A stretch of DNA of 64,000 bases from JBLZUR01 sp048565625 (GTDB taxonomy: Bacteria > Pseudomonadota > Alphaproteobacteria > Sphingomonadales > Sphingomonadaceae): NCBI RefSeq assembly GCF_048565625.1, contig NZ_JBLZUR010000002.1, forward strand, positions 1,488,001 through 1,552,000, read 5' to 3'. The notes under the pieces are model-generated. The model had not been told where the DNA came from. It worked only from the letters and a program-made list of their open reading frames with translations, and made no database searches. The position numbers and the translations under genes are program-made. Shown piece by piece: positions 23,946-32,827 of this stretch; within the stretch, counting starts at the first letter, position 1, and each line of letters opens with the position of its first letter.

Positions 23946-26607
23946 ATGACCTCGACGAACGACATCCGCCGCTCTTTCCTCGACTATTTCGGAGGCGAGG
24001 GGCACCAGATCGTGCAGTCGGCGCCGCTGGTGCCGTTCAACGATCCGACGCTGATGTTCGTGAACGCCGGCATGGTGCCTTTCAAGAACGTGTTCACCGG
24101 GCTGGAGACGCGGCCGTACCAGCGGGCGGTGTCGAGCCAGAAGTGCGTGCGTGCCGGCGGCAAGCACAACGACCTCGACAATGTGGGTTATACCGCGCGG
24201 CACCACACTTTCTTCGAGATGCTCGGCAACTTCTCGTTCGGCGATTATTTCAAGGAACGGGCGATCAGCCTCGCCTGGAACCTGATTACCAGGGAATGGG
24301 GCATTTCGCCCGATCGGCTGACCGCCACGGTCTACCACACAGACGACGAGGCGTTCGATCTCTGGAAGAAGATTGCGGGCCTGCCCGAAAGCCGGATCAT
24401 CCGCATCCCGACCAAGGACAATTTCTGGGCGATGGGATCGGACGGGCCGTGCGGGCCCTGTTCCGAGATCTTCTACGATCATGGCGACCATATCTGGGGT
24501 GGCCCGCCGGGCTCGGCCGAAGAAGATGGCGATCGATTCACCGAGATCTGGAACCTCGTCTTCATGCAGTATGTGCAGGAGGCGGACCAGATCATCGGCG
24601 ACCTGCCGAAGCCTTCGATCGACACCGGCATGGGGCTTGAGCGTGTCGCCGCCGTCCTGCAGGGGGTTCACGACAATTACGATACGGACACCTTCAAGGC
24701 ACTGATCGCCGCTTCTGGCGAACTCACCAAGACGGCGACGGATGGCGAGTTCAAGGCCAGCCACCGGGTGATCGCGGACCATCTCCGTTCGGCAGGGTTC
24801 CTGGTGGCGGATGGCGTGCTGCCGGCAGCCGAGGGGCGCGGCTATGTGCTGCGGCGGATCATGCGCCGCGCGATGCGTCATGCCCGCCTGATCGGCGCGT
24901 CCGAGCCGTTGATGCATCGGCTGGTGCCGGCTTTGGTGGCGGAGATGGGCGCCGCCTATCCGGAGCTGGTCCGGGCGCAGCCGCTTATCGAAGAGACGCT
25001 GAAGCTGGAAGAAACCCGCTTCCGCCAGACGCTCGACAAGGGCCTCGGCCTTCTCGACGAGGCAACGGCGAGCATGGTGGAGGGCGACGTCCTGCCCGGC
25101 CAGACCGCGTTCAAGCTCTACGACACCTACGGCTTCCCCTATGATCTGACCGAAGACGCGCTGCGTCCGATGGGCATGAGCGTCGATCGGGCCGGCTTCG
25201 ACGCGGCGATGGCGGAGCAGAAAGCGGCGGCGCGCGCCGCGTGGAAGGGATCGGGCCAGAAGGCGTCGGAAGAGGTCTGGTTCGACATCGACGAGCAGTT
25301 CGGCGCGACCGAGTTCACCGGCTATGTCGCCAGCGAAGGCGAGGGGCAGGTGCTCGCGCTCGTGAAGGACGGGGTGCGCGTGGACAGCGCCTCGGCAGGC
25401 GATACGGTGATCGTCGTCACCAACCAGACGCCCTTCTACGGCGAGAGCGGCGGCCAGGCGGGGGACGCCGGGATCATCAGCAACGACAAAGGCTTGCGGA
25501 TCGTCGTTGACGATACGTCGAAGCCGCTCGGGCGCATCATCGCGCATCACGGGACGGTAGAGGCGGGGACGATCACGGTCGACAGCAGCGTCGCGCTCTC
25601 CATCGACGCGGTGCGCCGCAGCCAGCTGCGCGCCAACCATTCCGCGACGCACCTGCTGCACGCCGCATTGCGCCGCCATCTGGGCGGTCATGTCTCGCAG
25701 AAGGGCAGCCTCGTCGCGGCGGAGCGGCTGCGCTTCGACTTCTCGCACCCGAAGGCGATGACGCCGGAGGAGATCGCGGCGGTCGAGGCCGAGGTAAACC
25801 AGCATATCCGCGAGAACGACGACGTCGCCACCCGCCTGATGACCCCGGACGAGGCGATCGCGGCGGGCGCAATGGCGCTGTTCGGTGAGAAATACGGCGA
25901 CGAGGTGCGCGTGCTGTTCGATGGGCAAGCTGACGGACGGCAGCTACTCGGTCGAGCTTTGCGGTGGCACGCATGTCTCGGCGCTCGGCGACATCGCCCT
26001 GTTCAAGATCATCTCCGAAAGCGCGGTCTCCTCCGGCGTGCGGCGCATCGAGGCGTTGACCGGCGAGGCGGCGCGGCAGTGGCTGACGGCGCGCGAGGAG
26101 CGGCTGAAGGAAGCCGCTGCCGCGCTGAAGGCCCAGCCCGAGGATGTGCCGACGCGCGTCGTCAGCCTGCTGGAAGAACGTCGCCGGTTGGAGCGGGAAC
26201 TGGCCGAGGCGAAGAAGGCGCTGGCGCTGGGCGGCGGAGGCAAGACCGAGGCGGCGGGGCCGGAGCAGGTCGGCGGGCGCGGGTTCATCGGTCAGGTCAT
26301 CGAAGGCCTCGATCCCAAGGGTTTGCGCGGCCTTGTTGACGACGCCAAGAAGCGCGTCGGATCGGGCGTCGCCGTGCTGGTCGCGGTCAACGAGGGCCGT
26401 GCCTCGGTGGCCGTCGGCGTAACCGACGACCTGCTGCCGGGTGTCAGCGCGGTCGATCTGGTCAAGCCGGCGGTCGCGGCCCTCGGCGGGCAGGGCGGCG
26501 GGGGCCGCCCCGACATGGCGCAGGGCGGTGGGCCGGACGGGGCCAAGGCCGGCGACGCGGTCGATGCGGTAAGGCAGGCACTGGCGTCTCTGGCTCAGGC
26601 GGCCTGA
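23946..26607 (+). CDS. alaS: Alanyl-tRNA synthetase, frame broken by a 1-nt insertion
   Basis: Essential enzyme that charges tRNA-Ala. The catalytic core runs from DIRRSFLDYF through GPCGPCSEIFYDHG, and the editing domain carries HSATHLLHAALRRH. After VRVL (codon at 25914) the frame is lost. The C-terminal part resumes in the next frame with SMGKLTDGSYSVELCGGTHV, the second zinc half-site. Removing one T at 25917/25918 restores an unbroken protein of about 886 aa, the normal length. Everything else is conserved, so an assembly indel is likelier than a true pseudogene. ATG at 23946. Confidence 0.93.
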
Positions 26608-26617
26608 CCTCGACGCG

Positions 26618-27043
26618 GTGATCCTCTTCGCCGCATTCCATTTGGCTGCGGCCGCGCCGCCCTCCATCGCTTCGGGCATCTACGGGAATGTCCGGATGAG
26701 CCGGAAGACGGGCGACCTCGGCGGCATCGAGATCGCGGTGCATGCCGATGATGCCGCTCCCTTTGCCGAGGTCGTCGTGTGCGAAGGGTGGTGCAACGAG
26801 GGCCGCCGTGTGGTGCTGGAACGGACGGCGGAGGGCTTCGCGTTCGATTTCGTCGAGGTCGTGGAAGGGGGCGAGGGGGAGGTGACCTTCCGCTCGCGCA
26901 TGACGATAAGGCCGGCGGGGAAGGGCATCGCGATCACATCGACCGGAGACGTGGTTCAGGAGGCGCGGCTCCCACGACTCAAGACGGCGTTTGGTCTGGC
27001 CGTCGCCGAGACGTGCCGCGACGATTGCGGGACTAAACCCTAG
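26618..27043 (+). CDS. Exported protein of unknown function
   Basis: Protein of 141 aa with a short N-terminal hydrophobic segment ending AAAAPP, probably a signal peptide. The mature part is beta-rich with two Cys pairs (VCEGWCNEGR and ETCRDDCG), suggesting disulfides in the periplasm. GTG start 10 nt after alaS. Its TAG stop shares the CTAG palindrome with the stop of the convergent antiporter. Not recognised. Confidence 0.68.
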   Translation: MILFAAFHLAAAAPPSIASGIYGNVRMSRKTGDLGGIEIAVHADDAAPFAEVVVCEGWCNEGRRVVLERTAEGFAFDFVEVVEGGEGEVTFRSRMTIRPAGKGIAITSTGDVVQEARLPRLKTAFGLAVAETCRDDCGTKP

Positions 27044-28818
27044 GCGCCTTCCGCAACATCCCTCAGCCGACGCCCGCGGATCGGCGGCTCGCGGTCGACC
27101 TCGGCCATCTCCATGATCTTGGCGCGGAGTTCGGCGCGCTTTTCGTGGATGGAGGCGATGACCGGACCCATGGCGAGGCCGAGGTCGACGAGCACCGCCT
27201 CCGACAACTGCAACGAGGATTCGAGCGTTTCGGGGACCGCGTCGGTGACGCCGGCCTTGTAGAGTTCGGCGGCATGGTTGGGATCGCGGGCGCGGGCGAT
27301 GATGGTGAGATCGGGGTGAAGCGCTCGGATCTGTCGTGTGATGCGAACGGTCTGCGCCGGATCGTCCATCGTCAGGATGATCGCGCTGGCCGCACCGACG
27401 TCGAGCCGGTCAAGCATACCAGGACGCGAGATGTCGCCCATCATCGCGGTATAGCCGCGCTTCCGCGCCTTCAGCACCGTGTCGACATTGGCATCGACGG
27501 CCAGATACGGCCTTTCATGCGCGATCAGCATCTGCGCGACGAGACGCCCGACACGACCGAAACCGATGATAAGCGCGCGCGGCCCCTCGCTGCTGGGCAC
27601 CGCCTCGTCATCCTTCGCCTCCCGCCGTTCAACGCGCTGCGCGACCGCTTGACCTGCCTTGGCGAGGAGCGGCGTAATGGTGAGGCCGATCGCGGTTACG
27701 ATCTGCCAGAATTGGGCGGTGCTCGCCTGGATCAGCTGCGCCTGCACCGCAGTCGCCAGCACGATGAGGGTGGTCTCCGACGGAGAGGACATCAGGAGAC
27801 CGGTTTCCGCCGCCACCCCACGGCCAAAGCCGGAAAGGCGCAGCAGCACGCCAGTGATCACCGCCTTCACGATGATTACACCCGCGACAGCGAGGATCAG
27901 CGTGTCCCAGAGTGCGATGATCTGCCGGATGTCCACGCTCATGCCAACGGTAATGAGGAAGACGCCGAGGGCGAGACCCTTGAAGGGCTCGGTGATGACC
28001 TCGACCTCGGTATGGTACTCGGTCTCGGCGATGAGCAGGCCGGCGAGCAATGCGCCGACGATGGGCGAGAGGCCGACAGCCGTGGTCGTGATGCTGGCGA
28101 GGATCACGACGAGCAGGCTCGCCGCGAGGAACAGTTCCGGGCTCTTGGTCCGGGCCGCCTGACTGAACAGCGGCGGAAGCGCGACGCGGCCGATGATGAA
28201 GAGGACGCCGACGGTAAACGCGCCGAGGATCAGCGTTTGGCCGAGTTCGGTCCATCCCGCCCCTGCCTGCGGTGCCATCGCGCCCAAGGCGAAGATGATC
28301 GGCACCAGCGCCAGATCCTCGAACAGCAGCATGGAGAAGGCGGCGCGGCCGACATGGCTGGTCATGCCCGCCATCGGGAGGACGAGCGCGGTCGATGAGA
28401 GGGCAAGGGCGAGACCCAGGCCGATCGAACCCGACCAGTTCTGACCGATGACCATCAGGGAGAGCGCGAGGGCACCTGCGGACAGGAGCAGTTCCGACGC
28501 ACCCAGCCCGAACACCCGCTGTCGCATCGACCACAGGCGCCGAAATGACAGCTCCAGCCCGATCGAGAAGAGGAGGAGGACGATCCCGAACTCCGCGAAG
28601 GGCTCGATCGAATGCGGATCGGTGATGGTAATGTAGTAGAGCCATGGAACCTGCGACACCAACGAGCCGAGCCCCGCCGGGCCGACAAGGATGCCGACCA
28701 GGATGAACCCGATGACGGGGTTGATGCGGAAGCGCGCGAAGGTCGGGATGACCAGACCGGCGGCGCCGAGGATGACGAGGGAGTCGCTAAACGCGTCGGA
28801 TTGGATCGGAAGGGCCAC
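27040..28818 (-). CDS. CPA2-family cation:proton antiporter with RCK domain (Kef-type)
   Basis: Inner-membrane antiporter of 592 aa. Residues about 1-390 hold 12 or so hydrophobic helices of the Na/H exchanger fold, with FGIVLLLFSIGLELSF and the SSTALVLPMAG loop. A soluble RCK/TrkA-N domain follows (ALIIGFGRVGRLVAQML, then DANVDTVLKARKRGYTAMMGD). Related KefB/KefC/YbaL proteins exchange K+ or Na+ for H+. There is no KefF/KefG-type partner gene next to it. GTG start. Divergent from a second CPA2 antiporter with a 103-nt gap. Confidence 0.9.
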   Translation of the reverse strand: MALPIQSDAFSDSLVILGAAGLVIPTFARFRINPVIGFILVGILVGPAGLGSLVSQVPWLYYITITDPHSIEPFAEFGIVLLLFSIGLELSFRRLWSMRQRVFGLGASELLLSAGALALSLMVIGQNWSGSIGLGLALALSSTALVLPMAGMTSHVGRAAFSMLLFEDLALVPIIFALGAMAPQAGAGWTELGQTLILGAFTVGVLFIIGRVALPPLFSQAARTKSPELFLAASLLVVILASITTTAVGLSPIVGALLAGLLIAETEYHTEVEVITEPFKGLALGVFLITVGMSVDIRQIIALWDTLILAVAGVIIVKAVITGVLLRLSGFGRGVAAETGLLMSSPSETTLIVLATAVQAQLIQASTAQFWQIVTAIGLTITPLLAKAGQAVAQRVERREAKDDEAVPSSEGPRALIIGFGRVGRLVAQMLIAHERPYLAVDANVDTVLKARKRGYTAMMGDISRPGMLDRLDVGAASAIILTMDDPAQTVRITRQIRALHPDLTIIARARDPNHAAELYKAGVTDAVPETLESSLQLSEAVLVDLGLAMGPVIASIHEKRAELRAKIMEMAEVDREPPIRGRRLRDVAEGA

Positions 28819-28921
28819 GATACGGTTCTAAGCAGCAGGATGCCGGAAACGCCAGCTTTGGCATTGGTATTCTGAACGAAGGTGCCGGATTATCGGCCGC
28901 CACACGGCCACGGAGACAGCT

Positions 28922-30547
28922 TTGCCCCATCACACGCCGCTGATCGGCACCATCGTCGCGGGCATCGTCCTCGCCTTCCTGTTCGGCGCGGTGGCCTCTC
29001 GCCTGCGGTTGCCGCCCTTGTTCGGCTATCTGGTGGCGGGCATCGCGGTTGGCCCCTTCACGCCAGGCTATGTCGCCGACCAGGGGCTGGCCAACGAACT
29101 GGCAGAAATCGGCATCATTCTCTTGATGTTCGGCGTGGGTCTTCATTTCTCATTGAAGGACCTGATGGCAGTCAGGAAGATCGCGGTGCCGGGCGCGCTG
29201 GTGCAGATCGCCGTGGCGGTGGCAATGGGAGCGGGGCTGGCGCACATCCTCGGCTGGGGCCTTGGCGTCGGGCTGATGTTCGGACTTGCGCTGTCGGTCG
29301 CCTCCACCGTGGTGCTGCTCCGCGCGATGCAGGAACGGCGCCTGCTCGACACGGATCGCGGGCGGATCGCGGTCGGCTGGCTGATCGTCGAGGATCTGGT
29401 GATGGTGCTGGCACTCGTGCTTGTCCCCGCACTGGCGCGGGGCGGGGAGGAGAGCAACCTGCTGCTCACCCTCGGGATAACGATCGCCAAGGTGGGGGCG
29501 TTCATCGCCTTCATGCTGATCGTGGGAAGGCGGGTGGTGCCCTGGCTGCTCCACTTCGTCGCGCATACGGGATCGCGCGAGCTGTTCCGCCTTTCGGTGC
29601 TGGCGATCGCGCTGGGCGTGGCGTTCGGGGCGGCGATGCTGTTCGGCGTGTCCTTCGCACTGGGGGCTTTCTTCGCGGGGATGATCCTGGCGGAATCGCC
29701 GCTCAGCCACCGGGCGGCGGAGGAGACGCTGCCGCTGCGCGATGCCTTCGCGGTGCTGTTCTTCGTCTCGGTCGGCATGTTGTTCAACCCTGCGGTGGTG
29801 GTCGCGGCGCCCTTTGCTCTGGCGGCCACGGTGTTCATCATCGTGATCGGCAAGTCGCTCGCCGCGCTCGCCATCGTGCGCGCGTTCGGACGCGACGGCA
29901 AGACAGCGCTGACGATCTCGGCCAGCCTCGCGCAGATCGGCGAGTTCTCGTTCATTCTCGCGGGGTTGGGAACCGACCTTGATCTTCTGCCTGATGTCGG
30001 CCGCGACCTCATCCTTGCCGGGGCGATCGTTTCCATCCTGCTCAACCCCATGCTGTTCGTGCTGATCGACAAGATCGGCGCGAAGGTGGTGAAGGAGGAC
30101 ACCGACCACGCGATCGGCACGTCCGTGGTGAAGCCGTCCAACGGGCATGTCGTGCTGGTCGGGCATGGTCGTGTAGGCGCGATGGTCGCGGATGGGCTGA
30201 TCGAAGCGAAAGAAAGGATGACCCTCATCGAGCTCCAGCCCGATCGCGCCGACCTGCCCAAGGGAGACCGCGTGCGGGTCGTTGTCGGCAATGCGGTGCA
30301 GGACGACGCGCTGAACCGTGCCGACCTCGCCCATGCCCGCCTGATCTGCATCGCGATCCCCGATGCGTTCGAGGCCGGCCAGGTGGTGGAGCGGGCCCGG
30401 GCGATCAACCCCGAGATCCGCATCGTCGCGCGCGCCCACGGGGAGGCCGAGGTCGCGCACCTGACCCAGAAGGGGGCGACCAGCACCTTCTACGGCGAGG
30501 CGGAGATCGCCAGGCGCATGATCGACGAGGCTCTGGTCGGCGCGTGA
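28922..30547 (+). CDS. ybaL: CPA2-family cation:proton antiporter with RCK domain (YbaL-type)
   Basis: Second antiporter of the same family, 541 aa. Membrane part includes EIGIILLMFGVGLHFSLKDL and LSVASTVVLLRAM. The TrkA-N domain starts VVLVGHGRVGAMVADGL near residue 410. It is closer to E. coli YbaL than the neighbouring paralogue is, judged by the GLHFSL and GRVGA segments. TTG start at 28922 with CGGAGA about 7 nt before. Its stop overlaps the GTG of the FAD remnant, so that gene was once part of this operon. Confidence 0.88.
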   Translation: MPHHTPLIGTIVAGIVLAFLFGAVASRLRLPPLFGYLVAGIAVGPFTPGYVADQGLANELAEIGIILLMFGVGLHFSLKDLMAVRKIAVPGALVQIAVAVAMGAGLAHILGWGLGVGLMFGLALSVASTVVLLRAMQERRLLDTDRGRIAVGWLIVEDLVMVLALVLVPALARGGEESNLLLTLGITIAKVGAFIAFMLIVGRRVVPWLLHFVAHTGSRELFRLSVLAIALGVAFGAAMLFGVSFALGAFFAGMILAESPLSHRAAEETLPLRDAFAVLFFVSVGMLFNPAVVVAAPFALAATVFIIVIGKSLAALAIVRAFGRDGKTALTISASLAQIGEFSFILAGLGTDLDLLPDVGRDLILAGAIVSILLNPMLFVLIDKIGAKVVKEDTDHAIGTSVVKPSNGHVVLVGHGRVGAMVADGLIEAKERMTLIELQPDRADLPKGDRVRVVVGNAVQDDALNRADLAHARLICIAIPDAFEAGQVVERARAINPEIRIVARAHGEAEVAHLTQKGATSTFYGEAEIARRMIDEALVGA

Positions 30548-30810
30548 GCACGACCGAGCCGCTTGTGATCGTCGGCGGCGGTCCGGCGGGCATGATGGCC
30601 GGATTGCTGTTCGCGCGCGCCGGCGTGCCCGTCACGGTGCAGCGGGCGATTCACCAGCGCGTGCTGGGTGCCGCGATTGCCAAGCTCAACCCGCGCGCAC
30701 CGCTGACGGTCCGCCTCCTCGATCGTGCCCCGCTGCTGCGGCGTATTCCGGGGCGGGTGCTTGGCCTTGGTATCCGGGGCGAGCACATCCGCTCGCCCGT
30801 TTCTCACTAG
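30544..30810 (+). pseudogene. FAD-dependent oxidoreductase remnant with internal deletion
   Basis: ORF of 88 aa that keeps only both ends of a roughly 400-aa FAD monooxygenase. Residues 1-32 are the Rossmann start with VIVGGGPAGMMAGLLFARAG. From about residue 33 it jumps to a typical C-terminus (VRLLDRAPLLRRIPGRVLGL, then REHIRSP). The middle, with the FAD-binding GD motif and the substrate domain, is missing, yet frame is kept. The junction lies near 30639-30646. The TAG stop is in the CTAG target duplication of the next IS. It cannot be an active flavoenzyme. Confidence 0.8.
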
Positions 30811-31643
30811 GGTCCGGACTCACAACCACCAGATGACGGTGGCGGCGAGGGCGATGGCGCCCATGAAGTTCTTGATGTTGCGATCGAAGCGGGTGGCGAG
30901 CCGCCTCCAGTCCTTGAGGCGGCAGAACATGCGCTCGATGACGTTGCGCTGTTTGTAGATGGTGCGGTCGTAGTCGTACTGGACCTTGCGGTTGCAGCGC
31001 GGCGGGATGACGGCCTGGGTGCCGCGCTGGTCGAGCCACTCGCGCAACTCCTGACTGTCATAGCCCTTGTCGGCGACGAGTTCGACGGATGGGGGCAGCG
31101 CCGCGATGCAGGTCTTGGCGACCTTGCAGTCGTGGACGTTGCCGGGCGTCAGCAGGAGGACGTGAGGGCGGCCCTTGGCGTCGCAGACGGCATGGACCTT
31201 GGTGTTCCGGCCGCCTTTGGTGCGGCCGATACCATGGGCCAAGGCCCCCCTTTTCCACCGCCTGCGCAGCGGTGGACCTTGATGCAGCTGCTATCGATGA
31301 ACAGCCGGTCCGGCGCGTCGTCGGCGCCTGCCAGCGCGCTGAAAATCCCCTCCCAGATGCCGCGCTCGGACCAGCGCACGAAGCTTGTAGAGCGTCTTCT
31401 TTGGCCCGTACACGTCCGAGCAGTCCACCCAGCGACCGCCGCAGCGGAGCGCATGCACGATCCCGCTCAGCACCCGGCGATCATCCACACGTGCCTTGCC
31501 GCGAACGTCCGTCGGCAGCAGTGGTGCGATCCGCTCCCACTGCGCATCGGAAAACCAGAAGAAATCAGCCATTCCACCGCCTCCACACCAACGCAGTGAA
31601 TCACGATCCAAGCGGTAGCAAAAGCCGTTATTGGGTCCGGACC
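30811..31643 (-). mobile_element. IS5-family element, copy 1
   Basis: Element of 833 bp with terminal inverted repeats starting GGTCCGGAC at both ends and a CTAG target duplication at 30807-30810 and 31644-31647. Size, ends, target and a DDE transposase split over frames fit IS5-family elements of the IS427 type. It is inserted at the left edge of a second IS5-family element. Confidence 0.88.
30820..31572 (-). pseudogene. IS5-family transposase, copy 1 (frames disrupted)
   Basis: The DDE transposase starts at ATG 31572 (MADFFWFSDAQWERIAPLLP). Reading is lost near 31385 after KKTLYK, where a 2-nt loss shifts it; the next segment FVRWSERGIWEGIFSALAG, then IDSSCIKVHRCAGGGKGG, is in a second frame. 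A GGAAAAGGGGGGCC run at about 31245-31258 then allows a -1 slip into the third frame (AHGIGRTKGGRNTKVHAVCD to the end). The last shift is the expected programmed one. The first makes the transposase non-functional, unless it is a sequencing error. Confidence 0.82.
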
Positions 31644-32409
31644 CTAGGCCGTAGACTCATAAGCTCGGAGCCACAGCCGCATTGAGGCGAGCTGGACCAT
31701 GGCAAGGAACTTGGCGGCGAGCTTGTCGTAGCGGGCGGCGACGCGGCGGAAGTGCTTCAGCTTGGGGAAGAAGCGCTCGATGAGATTGCGCTCGTGGTAG
31801 AGCCGCTTGCTGAAGCACGGTTTCCAACGTCGGTTGCTCTTGGGCGGGATGTTGGGCGTGGCACCTTGGTCCTGGATCAGCTCGCGGATACGATCGGCGT
31901 CATAGGCCTTGTCGGCCAGCAAGATGGTGCGCGGGCCGAGGTGGTCGAGCAGCGCATCTGCGATCTGCCCATCATGTGCCTGTCCGGCGGTCAGACCGAG
32001 CCGGATCGGGAGGCCCTGCGCGTCGACGACGACATGGATCTTGGTCGTGAGCCCACCTCGGCTGCGACCGAGACAGTGATCTGCACCCCCCTTTTTGCCG
32101 TCGCGGCCTGCTGGTGGGTGCGAACGGAAGTGCTGTCGATCATCTGGATGGCACCGTCATGCGCGGCGGTGACGGCGTCCATCAGCCGGTCCACACGCCC
32201 GCTTTTCGCCATCGCACGAAGCGATTGTAGCAGGTGGTGCGCGGGCCGTAGCGCTCGGGCAGGTCACGCCACGGCGCTCCAGACCGCAGCACCCAGAAGA
32301 TGCCGTTCAGCGTGCGGCGGTTGTCCACGCGCGGCACGCCTCGCGGCTTGTTGGGCAGCAGCGGTTCGATCACGCGCCACTCGAAATCGGTCAGATCATA
32401 TTGGCTCAT
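31644..32409 (-). pseudogene. IS5-family transposase, copy 2 (frames disrupted)
   Basis: Starts at ATG 32409 (MSQYDLTDFEWRVIEPLLPN) and reads to FVRWRKAGVW near 32190, where one G appears to be missing. The next frame carries DRLMDAVTAAHDGAIQMIDS (first catalytic Asp). At about 32085-32097 an AAAAAGGGGGG run allows a -1 slip into the third frame (DHCLGRSRGG and TTKIHVVVDAQGLPIRLGLT), which continues to LADKAYDADR and the Glu region NLIERFFPKLKHFRR. The stop codon TAG lies in the CTAG at the element border. Confidence 0.82.
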
Positions 32410-32442
32410 GCCGATGCTGAATCACATCGGCTGCAAACGGCC
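31647..32442 (-). mobile_element. IS5-family element, copy 2 (distinct from copy 1)
   Basis: Element of about 796 bp bounded by short GGCCGT ends at 31647 and 32442. No target duplication is seen on the right side, so it may have been rearranged or the ends may be slightly off. Its transposase is clearly of a different IS from copy 1. Copy 1 sits in the CTAG at its left edge, which means copy 2 arrived first. Confidence 0.78.
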
Positions 32443-32446
32443 AAAG

Positions 32447-32719
32447 CTATTCCGACGCGAAGACCCAAATCGTCGGAACGCCATAGCGCTTCGCCCACTC
32501 ACAGGCCGCTTCGACCGCCAGTGAGAGATCAACATCGTGCTCGGAAAGCGATCCGTAGCCTACCCACTCGCCAGCCGCGTTCCAGGCGGCCCCGCTGCCG
32601 AAGAACAGGCCGTCCGTCTCCTCGACGTAAAGCCACGGCTGATGGTCCGCCAACGAGGGGCGTTCAGCTCCGGCCGCGAGGCGCACGATCTCAACCACAG
32701 CGACTTGGTGCAGCGCCAA
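32447..32719 (-). CDS. Hypothetical protein, start uncertain, next to IS
   Basis: An ORF of about 90 aa without any ATG. TTG at 32719 is the only usual start, and GGAGGA abuts it directly. The sequence looks protein-like, with aromatic-rich PWLYVEETDGLFFGSGAAWN, then EWVGYGSLSEHDVD, and an ending VPTIWVFASE. Its stop is 5 nt from the right end of IS copy 2, so the true C-terminus may have been lost. No family recognised. Either a damaged gene or a short real one. Confidence 0.45.
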   Translation of the reverse strand: MALHQVAVVEIVRLAAGAERPSLADHQPWLYVEETDGLFFGSGAAWNAAGEWVGYGSLSEHDVDLSLAVEAACEWAKRYGVPTIWVFASE

Positions 32720-32774
32720 TCCTCCAAATGCAACGGCGCCGTCCGCTCACGGCATGTTTATGGGTTCACGGCCT

Positions 32775-32808
32775 AGAGAAAAGGCCGCGCCCTGTGGGCG
32801 CGGCCTCT
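32775..32808 (-). terminator. Rho-independent terminator of icd
   Basis: A 10-bp GC stem (GGCCGCGCCC with complement) and a 3-nt loop lie 20-45 nt after the icd stop. On the minus strand the stem is followed by TTTTCTC, a proper U-rich tail; on the plus strand TCTTTCC follows, so it may work weakly in both directions. Confidence 0.85.
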
Positions 32809-32827
32809 TTCCCTCTCCACCCGTAGC

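Noticed and set aside
25911..25926. Programmed frameshifting as the explanation for the alaS break
   Set aside because: There is no slippery heptamer, only CTGTTCGATG, and alaS is not known to use recoding. An indel is simpler.
23856..25928. Antisense open frame of nearly 700 codons opposite alaS
   Set aside because: No recognisable motif; mirrors the codon bias of alaS on the other strand.
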